Source: Halomonas eurihalina (lineage in GTDB: Bacteria; Pseudomonadota; Gammaproteobacteria; Pseudomonadales; Halomonadaceae). From it: a DNA stretch of 64,000 nt. The notes beneath the pieces were generated by a model that did no database searches, was not told where the DNA came from, and saw only the letters and a program-made list of their open reading frames with translations. The stretch is from contig NZ_VTPU01000011.1 of assembly GCF_008274785.1 (NCBI RefSeq), positions 62,001-126,000 of the forward strand. Direction: 5' to 3'. The translations under genes were made by a program, and so were the position numbers. Positions 18,184-26,765 of the stretch are shown piece after piece (within the stretch, counting starts at the first letter, position 1; each line of letters opens with the position of its first letter).

Positions 18184-18984
18184 ATGGATGCTATCGCCCT
18201 GGGGCCCGTGCTGCTCCCACTGCCCCGCCTCTACGCCCTTGCCGTCACTCTGTTGCTGCTGGCCCTCAGCGTCTTCCTGCTCGGCCTGCCCCGACAGCGA
18301 CACGTGCGCTGGTTCAATGGCCTGCTCATCGTCTGGCTGGTGGCAGCCAGGCTCGGCCATGTCGCCCTGCATCCGGCGGCCTATGCCGAGGCGCCACTGG
18401 ATATTCTCAAGTTCTGGCAGCCCGGCTTCCAGGGCGTGGTGGGGCTACTGGCGGCACTGGCCTGGACGCTGTGGTCACTGCGCGACCGTCTCGGTGCCCT
18501 GCTCGGCGCCACGGGACTGACCATCGGTGCCTCGCTGCTGTGGCTGGCCCTGACGGCACTGGCACCGCTGGGTGGCGGCATGGCCCTGCGCCAGTTGCCC
18601 GACATCACCCTGGAGAACCTGGAGGGAGAAAGTGTCGAACTGGCCTCGTTGAGCGGCGAGAAGGTGTTGGTCAACCTCTGGGCCACCTGGTGTCCGCCCT
18701 GTCGTCGGGAGATGCCGCTGCTCGACGAGGTCGATGACCGCGCAGGCGTCACCGTGGTGGTGGTCAACCAGGGCGAAGACCTGCTGCCAGTGGTGCGATA
18801 TCTCGATGAACAGGGCCTCGAATTCACCCATGCTCTGCTCGATCCGCGCCAGACGCTGATGGTCGAGAGCGAGTCCCCGGGCCTGCCCACCACCCTGCTG
18901 TTCGATGCCGAAGGTCGCGGCGTGGCCCAGCACGTCGGCGAGCTCACCCGCGCCATCCTGGACGACTGGCTGGAACCACGCTGA
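18184..18984 (+). CDS. Membrane thioredoxin-like protein with Lgt-like N-terminal domain
   Basis: A 266-residue protein with two parts. Residues 1-130 contain about four membrane helices. Residues 54-90 (ARLGHVALHP, then PLDILKFWQPGFQGVVGLLAAL) closely follow the pattern of prolipoprotein diacylglyceryl transferase, 'GARLxHVxxxP ... PxxIxxxWxGGxxxxGGxxG'. Residues 137-266 form a TlpA/ResA-type thioredoxin domain with the active-site WCPPC at 169-173 and the cis-proline segment GLPTTLLFDAEG, predicted to face the periplasm. It likely reduces or exchanges disulfides of envelope proteins such as cytochromes. It lacks the full Lgt catalytic region, so lipid transfer is unlikely. Confidence 0.85.
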   Translation: MDAIALGPVLLPLPRLYALAVTLLLLALSVFLLGLPRQRHVRWFNGLLIVWLVAARLGHVALHPAAYAEAPLDILKFWQPGFQGVVGLLAALAWTLWSLRDRLGALLGATGLTIGASLLWLALTALAPLGGGMALRQLPDITLENLEGESVELASLSGEKVLVNLWATWCPPCRREMPLLDEVDDRAGVTVVVVNQGEDLLPVVRYLDEQGLEFTHALLDPRQTLMVESESPGLPTTLLFDAEGRGVAQHVGELTRAILDDWLEPR

Positions 18985-19105
18985 ACGGCACTCGGGAGAC
19001 TTAAGCCACGGCCGGCTTTGCTGTAAGATGTCGCGCCCTATATCTCGCGGCCCTCATCTCATCGCGGCCGCGACGCGAGACATGATCCCTAGCACCCGAG
19101 GCACC

Positions 19106-22039
19106 ATGAGCGACTTCTCTCCCGGCCAACGCTGGATCAGCGACGGCGAGGCCGAACTTGGCCTTGGCACCATCCTCAACTGCGACAACCGCAGCGTCAC
19201 CGTCCTCTTCGGCGCCAGCCAGGAAACCCGCACCTACAGTAGCCGGCAGGCTCCCCTGACTCGAGTGGTCTTCGGCAGCGGCGACCGCATCCAGTCCACC
19301 GACGGCTGGCACCTGATCGTCGACGACAGCAAGGAAGCCAATGGCCTGATCACCTACATCGGCGAGAGCGAACAGGGCGAACTCTGCGAGCTACCCGAGG
19401 CCAAGCTCGCCGATACCATGCAGTTCGATCAGGCCAGGGATCGACTGCTGACCGGTCAGGTCGACCGCAACGACTGGTTCGACCTGCGCTTCAGGACCTT
19501 GCATCACTATCATCGCGTCGAGCAAAACCCCGCCCTGGGCCTGGCTGGCCCACGCGTCGACCTGATTCCCCACCAGCTCTACATCGCCGACGAGATCGCA
19601 CGCCGACCGTCGCCGCGCGTGCTGCTGGCCGATGAAGTGGGGCTGGGCAAGACCATCGAGGCCGGCCTGATCCTGCACCGCTTGTTGCTCACCGGCCGCG
19701 CCGAGCGCGCCTTGATCCTGGTACCGGCCAGCCTGACCCACCAGTGGCTGGTGGAATTGCTGCGCCGCTTCTCGCTGGAAGTCACCCTGCTGGATGAACA
19801 GCAGAGCCTGGCCCACGGCGATACCAACCCCTTCGAGGCCGGCCAGCTGATCCTGGCCAGCCAGGACTGGCTATTCGCCGATCCGCATCGCCAGGCCCAG
19901 GCCGAAGCCTGCGACTGGGACCTGCTGATCGTCGACGAAGCTCACCACCTGGAGTGGTCCGAGGAGCGCGTCGGCCCTGGTTACGCCTGTGTCGAGCGCC
20001 TCGCCGGCAGCGTGCCCGGCATACTGCTGCTCACCGCCACGCCGGAGCAGATGGGCCAGGAGAGCCACTTTACGCGGCTGCGGCTGCTCGACCCGGACCG
20101 CTACCACAACCTGGCCGACTTCCAGGAAGAGGAGCGCCACTACATCGAGGTCGCCGAAGCCATCGATGCCCTGGAGCGCCTGCCCGACCAGGAGGATGAA
20201 CGTCAGCGAGTCGCCGCGGTGATTCACGAAGCCGACAGCCAGGCCCTGCTGGACACCCTGGCCTCGCCGGAAAGCGACGCGGCACAGCGCGACGACGCCC
20301 GCGGTCAGTTGCGCGACCAGTTGCTGGACCGCCACGGCACCGGCCGGGTGATGTTCCGCAACAGTCGGCGCCACGTCGGCGGCTTCCCCGAGCGCCGCCT
20401 GCATGTCGAACGCCTCGAGCCGCCCGCCGCCTACCGGCGCGTGCTGCGTCGCCTGGGTCGCGACGAGGATTACCTGGACGAACTGCTCATCGAGAGTGGC
20501 CTCGACCATCCCGAGGTACTGGTCTATCTGGACACCATGTACCGGGCGCTGGCCAACGATCCCCTGAATGCCGAGCCCTGGTGGCAGATCGACCCGCGAG
20601 TGACCTGGCTGCTCGAGCGCTTGACCGAGCTGGGCGACGACAAGGTGCTGGTGATCGCCCATGACCGCGAGACCGCCATCGGCCTGGCCGAGGGACTCCG
20701 TGTGCTCGGCGGCATGCACGCCCCGGTCTTCCACGAAGGGCTTTCGCTGGTGGAGCGCGACCGGGCAGCGGCCGCCTTCGCCGACGAGGAGGATGGCTGC
20801 CAGGTTCTGGTGTGCTCGGAGATCGGCTCCGAAGGCCGCAACTTCCAGTTCTGCCATCACCTGGTGATGTTCGATTTGCCGCTGCATCCCGATCAGCTGG
20901 AACAACGCATCGGCCGTCTCGACCGGATCGGCCAGCGCCACCCCATCGAGCTGCATGTGCCGGTGTTCTCGGACAGTCCCGGTGAGCGGCTGCTGCGCTG
21001 GTACCGCGACGGCATGGACGCCTTCAGCGCACCGCATGGCCTGGGCAGCGATATCTACACCGCCTTCGGCGACGCCCTGGCCGATGCCCTGCTCGACGAA
21101 GAAGCGCTGGAAGAAGTCATCGACGAAACCCGGAGCTTCTTCGAGTCCCGACTGGCCGAGCGTGATGCCGGCCGCAATCGGCTGCTGGAACTCAACGCCT
21201 GCCGTCACGAACGTGCCGAGGCCGTCATTGCATCGATCCACGAGTTGGACACCGATCGCGCCCTGCGCCGCTATATCGACCAGGCCCTGGACATCTTCGG
21301 CGTCGACAGCCAGGACCTGGGCGGCGACATCCAGCTTCTGCAACCCAGCCCGCAGATGCTCGATGGCCTGCCCGGCCTGGTAAAAGGCGAGGAAGGCTTC
21401 TCGGCGACCTTCTCCCGGGAACGCGCCCTGGCCCGCGACGATGTCCAGCACCTCAGTTGGGAGCACCCGCTGACCCGCGAGATGATGGCCCGCATCCTCG
21501 AAGGCTCCATGGGCAACACCGCCCTGGCACTGCTCAAGCATCCGTCGATTCCCGGCGGCCGCCTGATGGCCGAACTGGTCTTCCGCACCCATTGTCCGGC
21601 GCCCAAGCGGCTGCATCTCAACCGCTTCCTGCCGCCCACCGCGGTTCGCGTGCTGCTCGATGAATCCGGCGCCAACCTTACCGACAAGATCTCCTTCAGC
21701 GGCCTGTCGAAGAACCTGAACAAGGTCAAGAAGGCGGTGGCTCGCGACCTGATCAAGAGCCGTCACGCCCAGCTCCGCGAGCTGCTCGACCGCGCCGAGA
21801 CCGAGGCCGAACGCGAACTGCCGAGCATCGTCGAGGCCGCCCAGGACCGCATGCGCACCGCCCTCGATACCGAACTGGCTCGCCTGGAGGCCCTGGCGCA
21901 ACGCAACCCCTCGGTGCGCGAGGACGAACTGACCGCCCTGCGCGACGAACGCGCCACCCTGGATGCCGCCATCGAAGGCACCCGGCTACGCCTCGACGCC
22001 GTGCGCGTCATCGTCACCGTGGACGAAGACTCCCGCTAA
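19106..22039 (+). CDS. rapA: RNA polymerase-associated SWI2/SNF2 ATPase RapA
   Basis: A 977-residue SNF2-type ATPase that binds RNA polymerase and helps it recycle after transcription; E. coli RapA has 968 residues. The N-terminal Tudor-like domain (FSPGQRWISDGEAELGLG) is followed by Walker A at about 175-183 (ADEVGLGKT), the VDEAHH box, helicase motif LLLTATP, and motif VI QRIGRLDRIGQ. A long helical C-terminus is typical of RapA. The ATG at 19106 is chosen because MSDFSPGQRWIS is the family start; the upstream 67 codons of the same frame lie within the thioredoxin gene and its promoter gap. Confidence 0.95.
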   Translation: MSDFSPGQRWISDGEAELGLGTILNCDNRSVTVLFGASQETRTYSSRQAPLTRVVFGSGDRIQSTDGWHLIVDDSKEANGLITYIGESEQGELCELPEAKLADTMQFDQARDRLLTGQVDRNDWFDLRFRTLHHYHRVEQNPALGLAGPRVDLIPHQLYIADEIARRPSPRVLLADEVGLGKTIEAGLILHRLLLTGRAERALILVPASLTHQWLVELLRRFSLEVTLLDEQQSLAHGDTNPFEAGQLILASQDWLFADPHRQAQAEACDWDLLIVDEAHHLEWSEERVGPGYACVERLAGSVPGILLLTATPEQMGQESHFTRLRLLDPDRYHNLADFQEEERHYIEVAEAIDALERLPDQEDERQRVAAVIHEADSQALLDTLASPESDAAQRDDARGQLRDQLLDRHGTGRVMFRNSRRHVGGFPERRLHVERLEPPAAYRRVLRRLGRDEDYLDELLIESGLDHPEVLVYLDTMYRALANDPLNAEPWWQIDPRVTWLLERLTELGDDKVLVIAHDRETAIGLAEGLRVLGGMHAPVFHEGLSLVERDRAAAAFADEEDGCQVLVCSEIGSEGRNFQFCHHLVMFDLPLHPDQLEQRIGRLDRIGQRHPIELHVPVFSDSPGERLLRWYRDGMDAFSAPHGLGSDIYTAFGDALADALLDEEALEEVIDETRSFFESRLAERDAGRNRLLELNACRHERAEAVIASIHELDTDRALRRYIDQALDIFGVDSQDLGGDIQLLQPSPQMLDGLPGLVKGEEGFSATFSRERALARDDVQHLSWEHPLTREMMARILEGSMGNTALALLKHPSIPGGRLMAELVFRTHCPAPKRLHLNRFLPPTAVRVLLDESGANLTDKISFSGLSKNLNKVKKAVARDLIKSRHAQLRELLDRAETEAERELPSIVEAAQDRMRTALDTELARLEALAQRNPSVREDELTALRDERATLDAAIEGTRLRLDAVRVIVTVDEDSR

Positions 22040-22068
22040 ACACGGAGCAAGGTCGTTACGACGCAAGA

Positions 22069-22102
22069 GCGAGCGCCGAACCATTCGGGCTTCGGCGCTC
22101 GC
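22069..22102 (+). terminator. Hairpin after rapA
   Basis: A perfect 12-bp stem (GCGAGCGCCGAA at 22069-22080 with TTCGGCGCTCGC at 22091-22102) and a 10-base loop lie 30 bases after the rapA stop. There is no T run, so termination efficiency is uncertain. Confidence 0.5.
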
Positions 22103-22196
22103 CGCGCTCTGACCGGGCCTGGATCGACAACCCGGCACCTATCGTCGATATTGGTTCGGCCACCTCTGCTCCATTCGAACCCGCAGGAGTCACACC

Positions 22197-22670
22197 ATGC
22201 TCGACGATACCGACATGAAGCATCTCCGGCGCTGCGTGGCACTCGCGGCCGAGGCGCTGGAGCACGGCGACGAGCCCTTCGGCAGCGTGCTGGTCGGCGC
22301 CGATGGCGAGGTGCTGGCCGAGGATCGCAACCGCATCGCCGGTGGCGATTCGACACGTCATCCGGAGTTCGCCCTGGCACGCTGGGCCGCGGAAAACCTG
22401 CCCGCCGAGTCCCGAGCCGCCGCCACCGTCTATACCTCGGGCGAGCACTGCCCGATGTGTGCTGCCGCCCATGCCTGGGTGGGCCTTGGGCGCATCGTCT
22501 ACGCCAGTTCCTCGGCGCAGCTCACCGCCTGGCTGAACGAATGGGGCATCGCCCCTCCGCCGGTTCGACCGTTGCCCATTCAGGACATCGCGCCGGGCAT
22601 CGAGGTCGACGGCCCGGCTCCCGGCCTGGACGACGAGATCAAGGCCCTGCAGCGACGCTGCCACGCCTGA
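22197..22670 (+). CDS. Nucleoside/base deaminase (cytidine-deaminase fold)
   Basis: A 157-residue zinc-dependent deaminase of the TadA/guanine deaminase superfamily. The zinc site is His55 in RHPEFAL with the proton-shuttling Glu57, plus Cys85 and Cys88 in EHCPMCAAA. The motif is H-P-E rather than the H-A-E of tRNA deaminase TadA. Together with the WxxEWG-like C-terminal region, this points to a free-base or nucleoside deaminase, with guanine or a related purine likely, rather than tRNA editing. AGGAG lies 7 bases before the ATG. It is convergent with the epimerase gene. Confidence 0.85.
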   Translation: MLDDTDMKHLRRCVALAAEALEHGDEPFGSVLVGADGEVLAEDRNRIAGGDSTRHPEFALARWAAENLPAESRAAATVYTSGEHCPMCAAAHAWVGLGRIVYASSSAQLTAWLNEWGIAPPPVRPLPIQDIAPGIEVDGPAPGLDDEIKALQRRCHA

Positions 22671-22731
22671 CGCCCTCGCGCTTCCTCGCTGGCGGCCCCG
22701 ACCGGCGCGTCAGTCATGGTCGCCTCCGCGC

Positions 22732-23640
22732 TCACCCTCGTCCGATGATGTCGTCCAGCGCCTCGGCAAGCGTCGGGAAGCGGAAGGTGAAGCCCGCCTG
22801 TTCGAAGCGCCGGGGGCGCATGTCGGCACCGGTCAGCAACAGCCGGGACATCTCGCCGAACACGCCTTCCAGCACCCAGGCGGGCACGGGCAGCAAGGTG
22901 GGCCGATTCAGTCGTTGTGCCAACTGCCGGCTGAACTCGGCATTGGTCACCGGCTGCGGCGCGCTGCCATTGAAGGCGCCCTCGTGCGCTTCGTGCTCGA
23001 GCAGAAAGACGATCATCCGCACCAGGTCCTGACGGTGGACCCAGGGCATGAATTGTCGCCCATGCCCAAAGCGGCCACCCAGGCCGAGACGGAACGGCGG
23101 CAACATGCGCTGCAGGGTACCGCCGCCTTGATCGAGCACCAGCCCAATACGCAGGATGGCCAGCCGAGTCCCGTAGTCCGTCACATCCTGGGCGGCCTCT
23201 TCCCAACGCCGGCACAGCCGGTGAGCGAACTCGTCATGGGGCGGCGTCTCCTCGTCCACCTCCCGCTCGCCCTGGTCGCCATAGAAGCCCATGGCCGAAC
23301 CCGACACCATCACCCTGGGCGCTGTCCCTGTGTGCGACAACTGCTCGCACAGGGTGACCAGCTCGTGGGTGATGTTGACCCGTGAATCGATCAGACGCGC
23401 CTTTTGGGACTCGCTCCAACGCCGGGCGGCAATCGGCTCACCCGCCAGATTGACGACGGCATCCGGTGGCGTGTCGACGAAATCCAGCGCCGAGCGGCGG
23501 ATGTCGGTGCCACTCGGCAGGCGCTCGCGCACACGCTCGGGGGTTCGCGACACAACCATCGGCCGATGCCCGTTTTCCTTCAACAACGGGCAAAGCGCCT
23601 GTCCCACAAAACCGCTACCGCCGGTGATCAATACGCGCAT
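22732..23640 (-). CDS. TIGR01777-type NAD-dependent epimerase (YfcH-like)
   Basis: A 302-residue SDR-superfamily protein of the YfcH/TIGR01777 group. It has the NAD(P)-binding loop ITGGSGFVGQAL at the N-terminus, VNLAGEPIAARRW, the SGSAMGFYGDQGE segment with the catalytic Tyr region, and a DUF1731-like C-terminal domain. The true substrate of this family is unknown. Upstream, a 139-base divergent gap separates it from cbiX and contains TGTACA-type repeats like those in front of the MerR gene. In other gammaproteobacteria this family is often found near photolyase and LitR-type regulator genes, which agrees with a light-responsive role here. Confidence 0.9.
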   Translation of the reverse strand: MRVLITGGSGFVGQALCPLLKENGHRPMVVSRTPERVRERLPSGTDIRRSALDFVDTPPDAVVNLAGEPIAARRWSESQKARLIDSRVNITHELVTLCEQLSHTGTAPRVMVSGSAMGFYGDQGEREVDEETPPHDEFAHRLCRRWEEAAQDVTDYGTRLAILRIGLVLDQGGGTLQRMLPPFRLGLGGRFGHGRQFMPWVHRQDLVRMIVFLLEHEAHEGAFNGSAPQPVTNAEFSRQLAQRLNRPTLLPVPAWVLEGVFGEMSRLLLTGADMRPRRFEQAGFTFRFPTLAEALDDIIGRG

Positions 23641-23665
23641 GGCTATCTCCTTGATGGCGGTGTGT

Positions 23666-23682
23666 TATACAGCCTTTGTACA
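23666..23682. promoter_or_regulatory. Candidate LitR/CarH-type operator upstream of the epimerase gene
   Basis: On the minus strand TGTACA and TGTATA occur 11 bases apart (TGTACA, 5 bases, TGTATA). This is one CarH direct-repeat unit spacing. It lies 26 bases before the epimerase ATG, where it would overlap the promoter. It resembles the TGTACA repeats at 24159-24187 in front of the MerR gene, but with a different spacing. Confidence 0.45.
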
Positions 23683-23779
23683 CCTTTGTTAGTCTAGCTG
23701 AGCGACGGCGATGCCTGCATCGCCATCGACGCTCAATGACTCGTTTTCTGCCCCGACATGACCCGCTGGAGGTGCCGAC

Positions 23780-24148
23780 ATGAACAAGGCCTTGATCCTG
23801 ATGGCCCACGGCTCGAGCGACCCGCGCTGGCGAGAACCCTTCGAACGCTTCTATCAGGCCCTCGATGCGCGGCTTGCCACGCCATTGCGGCTGGCTTATA
23901 TGGAGCTCAGCGAACCCTCGCTGGAGACGACCGTCGCCGAGCTGGCCGACGCTGGTACCGAGCGCGCCGAGATCCTGCCGCTGTTCTTCGCCGCCGGTCG
24001 TCACCTGCGCAAGGACGTGCCGGCTAAGGTGGAAGCTCTCGGCACTCGACATCCCGACATCGCCCTGACGCTGCTGCCTCCCGTAGGCGAACATCCCGAT
24101 TTCATCGAGGCGCTGGCGGCGGTGATCGCCGAACGTGCCGGAGAATGA
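23780..24148 (+). CDS. CbiX/SirB-like sirohydrochlorin chelatase family protein
   Basis: A 122-residue single-domain chelatase of the short CbiX type. The metal-binding histidines are His10 in LMAHGSSDPRW and His75 in FFAAGRHLRKDVP. The family inserts cobalt, nickel or iron into sirohydrochlorin for cobalamin or siroheme synthesis; small versions assemble as dimers. GGAGG lies 7 bases before the ATG. Its place between the epimerase and the MerR gene suggests a link to tetrapyrrole or cobalamin handling in the same light-responsive cluster. That link is inference. Confidence 0.87.
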   Translation: MNKALILMAHGSSDPRWREPFERFYQALDARLATPLRLAYMELSEPSLETTVAELADAGTERAEILPLFFAAGRHLRKDVPAKVEALGTRHPDIALTLLPPVGEHPDFIEALAAVIAERAGE

Positions 24149-24158
24149 AGCCGTCGGG

Positions 24159-24187
24159 TTGTACAACACACTCACCTTGTACAACAC
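24159..24187 (+). promoter_or_regulatory. TGTACA-N12-TGTACA operator before the MerR-photolyase genes
   Basis: An exact 11-base direct repeat, TTGTACAACAC, occurs at 24159-24169 and 24177-24187. The palindromic cores TGTACA (24160-24165 and 24178-24183) are separated by 12 bases. From memory this matches the operator reported for the Pseudomonas putida LitR homologues PplR, T(G/A)TACA-N12-TGTA(C/T)A. It lies 45 bases upstream of the MerR start, in the expected promoter position, and probably mediates autoregulation and light-dependent control of the photolyase. Confidence 0.7.
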
Positions 24188-24232
24188 TTGTGGTGACAGC
24201 ACATCACCCTACCACCACATCATGAGGCCCGC

Positions 24233-25180
24233 ATGAACGACAAGGCGAACCTCCCGGGCGACACGCCCCGCTACCCGATTCGCGAGGTCTCGCGTCTGAC
24301 CGGCGTCAACTCGGTCACCCTGCGGGCCTGGGAGCGCCGCTATGGCCTGCTGCGCCCTCATCGCACCCCCAAGGGCCACCGGCTCTATGCCCGCGAGGAC
24401 ATCGAACGCGTCGAACACATCCTGCAATGGCTACACCGCGGCGTCCCAGTCAGCCAGGTGCGTGAACTGCTCGAGCAACCCGATGCCCCGGCGAGTCATC
24501 GCCCCGGCGCCGACGACTGGACGAGCCAACACCAGCAGTTGATCGCCGCCGTCGAAGCTCTGGATACCGCCCGCCTGGATGCGCTGTTCAACCAGAGCCT
24601 GGCGCTCTACCCGGCCGATGTGTGTGTCGAGAAACTGTGGCAACCGGTCATTCACAACCTGGAGGAGCGCTGGGACGAGCGCTTGGGCGCCACGCTGCAA
24701 CGCCGAACTCTGGAAGCCTTCCTGCGCACACGCATCGGTACCCGCCTCTACCATGCCAATTCCCGGGCCGAGAAAGCGCATGTCCTCGTCGCCCCGCTGC
24801 CCGAGGCCGACAGCCCCTTGACGGGCCTGCTGGCCGCTCTTCTGATCAGCGAGCAGGGCCATCGCGTCCAGTGGCTGGACGCGCCCCTGCCGTTTCAGGA
24901 GTTGAACCTGGCGGAGGAACGTCTGGGTGTCGATGCCCTGCTGCTGGCCAGCAGCAAGGCCGAGAAGCCCGATCTGATCAGGCGCCAACTGCCCCGGCTC
25001 GCCGACCAGTTGGGCGTTCCCCTGGCGCTGTGTGGTCCAGTGGCACGCATCCGGGCTTCGGATCTCGCGGATAGCCGAGTCGTCATTCTGGGCGACGACC
25101 TCCCCGTCGCCGCATCACGCCTGAATGACCTGCTGGCCAATACCCCACACAACGAGACCGGAATGCACCTGAATGAATAG
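24233..25180 (+). CDS. MerR-family regulator, LitR/CarH-like without the cobalamin His
   Basis: A 315-residue regulator. The N-terminal MerR winged helix (about 13-80) carries YPIREVSRLTGVNSVTLRAWERRYGL. The rest follows the LitR/CarH plan: a helical linker and then a cobalamin-binding-like Rossmann domain from about residue 183. At the place of the cobalamin DxHxxG motif it has DSPLTG (residues 193-198), so Pro195 replaces the axial His; B12 binding is therefore doubtful. This matches the B12-independent class known from Pseudomonas PplR/PA4659-type proteins, which act with LOV photoreceptors. It overlaps an alternative start of the photolyase gene and likely represses its own operon in the dark. 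Confidence 0.87.
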   Translation: MNDKANLPGDTPRYPIREVSRLTGVNSVTLRAWERRYGLLRPHRTPKGHRLYAREDIERVEHILQWLHRGVPVSQVRELLEQPDAPASHRPGADDWTSQHQQLIAAVEALDTARLDALFNQSLALYPADVCVEKLWQPVIHNLEERWDERLGATLQRRTLEAFLRTRIGTRLYHANSRAEKAHVLVAPLPEADSPLTGLLAALLISEQGHRVQWLDAPLPFQELNLAEERLGVDALLLASSKAEKPDLIRRQLPRLADQLGVPLALCGPVARIRASDLADSRVVILGDDLPVAASRLNDLLANTPHNETGMHLNE

Positions 25181-25190
25181 GGAGCCCTCG

Positions 25191-26603
25191 ATGCCCCCCA
25201 GCCTGGTCTGGTTTCGCAGTGATCTTCGCGTGCATGACAACACTGCCCTGGCCGCTGCAGCTTCGAAAGGCCCCGTAGTGGCCGTTTTCCTGCGCAGCAC
25301 GGCCCAGTGGCTAGAACATGGCCACGGCGCCAACAAGTTGGACTTCTGGCATCGTGGCGTCCTCGCCCTGCGGGCTGCCCTCCACGGGCTGGGAATTCCC
25401 CTGCTGCACCGCGATATCGACGACTTCGCCACCGCGCCGAATACCTTGCTGGCCCTGGCCCGCGAGACCGGCGCCCGCCGACTGCATTTCAATCACGAGT
25501 ATCCACTCAACGAGAGGCGTCGCGATGCCAGCGTCGTCGACGCCTTCGAGGCCGCCGGGCTCAGCGCCGTCGGCCACCATGACGGGGTCGCCTTTGCGCC
25601 GGGAGAGCTGCGCACCGGCAAGGGCGACTTCTATGGCATCTTCACGCCCTTCGCCAAGGCCTGGCACCGGCAGGTGACACCAGAGCGCCTCGCGCTGCGC
25701 GATCCCCCCGCCCCCCAGGCACCCTTGCCCATCGCCAGCGACCCGGAGCCCGAATTCCCGACGCTCGACACAGCACCCGCCGGTCCGGAAAACTGGCCCG
25801 CCGGCGAGGACGCCGCCGCCGATCGCCTGGCGCGTTTCCTGCGCTTGCGCGCTCGTCACTATGCCGAGCGACGGGACTTCCCTACCGAGGCCGGCACCAG
25901 CGGCCTTTCGCCTTATCTGGCACTGGGCATGATCTCCCATCGTCAGTGCCTGCAGGCGGTGCTCGCCGAGAACGACGGGGGGCTCGCCGAAGGCGACGCC
26001 GGCCTGACCGCCTGGGCCAACGAGCTGATCTGGCGGGAGTTCTATCAGCACGTTGCGGTCGGCTTTCCCGAGGTGTGTCGTCATCGCGCCTTTCAGGCAC
26101 ACACCGAGGCATTGCCGTGGCGCAACGACACCTCGGCATGGCGAGCATGGGCCGAGGGGCGCACGGGTTATCCACTGGTCGATGCCGCCATGCGCCAGCT
26201 CCTTGCCACCGGCTGGATGCATAATCGACTGCGCATGGTCACGGCCATGTTTCTCGCCAAGCACCTGCTCATCGACTGGCGCCACGGTGAACGCTTCTTT
26301 CTGCACCATCTGGTGGATGGCGAATTCGCCGCCAACAACGGCGGCTGGCAGTGGGCCGCCTCCACCGGCACCGATGCCGTGCCTTATTTCCGCATTTTCA
26401 ATCCCACCACCCAGTCGCGTCGCTTCGACCCCGACGGGCGCTTCATCGCCGAGTGGCTACCCGAACTGGCCGATCTGCCCGCCAAGGAGCGTCATGATCC
26501 AGCCCCCGCACAACGCGCGGCCAGACACTATCCCACGCCGATCGTCGAGCACCGTGCCGCCCGCGCTCGCGCCCTCGAAGCCTTCAAGGGGCTGACGCGT
26601 TGA
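25191..26603 (+). CDS. phrB: Deoxyribodipyrimidine photolyase (CPD class I)
   Basis: A 470-residue flavoprotein that splits cyclobutane pyrimidine dimers using blue light. The N-terminal antenna-binding Rossmann domain starts SLVWFRSDLRVHDN. The FAD domain shows ELIWREFYQHV, TGYPLVDAAMRQLLATGWMH, NNGGWQWAASTGTDAVPYF and RIFNPTTQSRRFDPDG, all hallmarks of class I CPD photolyases. The ATG at 25191 is chosen because GGAG lies 7 bases upstream; an in-frame ATG six codons earlier has no site. It follows the MerR gene by 10 bases and is probably in the same transcript. Confidence 0.95.
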   Translation: MPPSLVWFRSDLRVHDNTALAAAASKGPVVAVFLRSTAQWLEHGHGANKLDFWHRGVLALRAALHGLGIPLLHRDIDDFATAPNTLLALARETGARRLHFNHEYPLNERRRDASVVDAFEAAGLSAVGHHDGVAFAPGELRTGKGDFYGIFTPFAKAWHRQVTPERLALRDPPAPQAPLPIASDPEPEFPTLDTAPAGPENWPAGEDAAADRLARFLRLRARHYAERRDFPTEAGTSGLSPYLALGMISHRQCLQAVLAENDGGLAEGDAGLTAWANELIWREFYQHVAVGFPEVCRHRAFQAHTEALPWRNDTSAWRAWAEGRTGYPLVDAAMRQLLATGWMHNRLRMVTAMFLAKHLLIDWRHGERFFLHHLVDGEFAANNGGWQWAASTGTDAVPYFRIFNPTTQSRRFDPDGRFIAEWLPELADLPAKERHDPAPAQRAARHYPTPIVEHRAARARALEAFKGLTR

Positions 26604-26765
26604 GCCCGGATACACGCGAGATGACTCGACCTCATCCCCTCCCGATCAAGGCCCCGGCGGGTTGTGAGCTTGCCGTCGTCGAACCATGAGGTGAGGCAAC
26701 CGGCCCGCGCGGCGTGCATTCGACGAACGCGAACAGTAGACTAGGCGATGCCGCCTGGCGGTCGC

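Noticed and set aside
18905-19105. A 67-codon upstream extension of RapA
   Set aside because: It overlaps the thioredoxin gene end and a promoter-like gap, while the family N-terminus starts exactly at the ATG at 19106.
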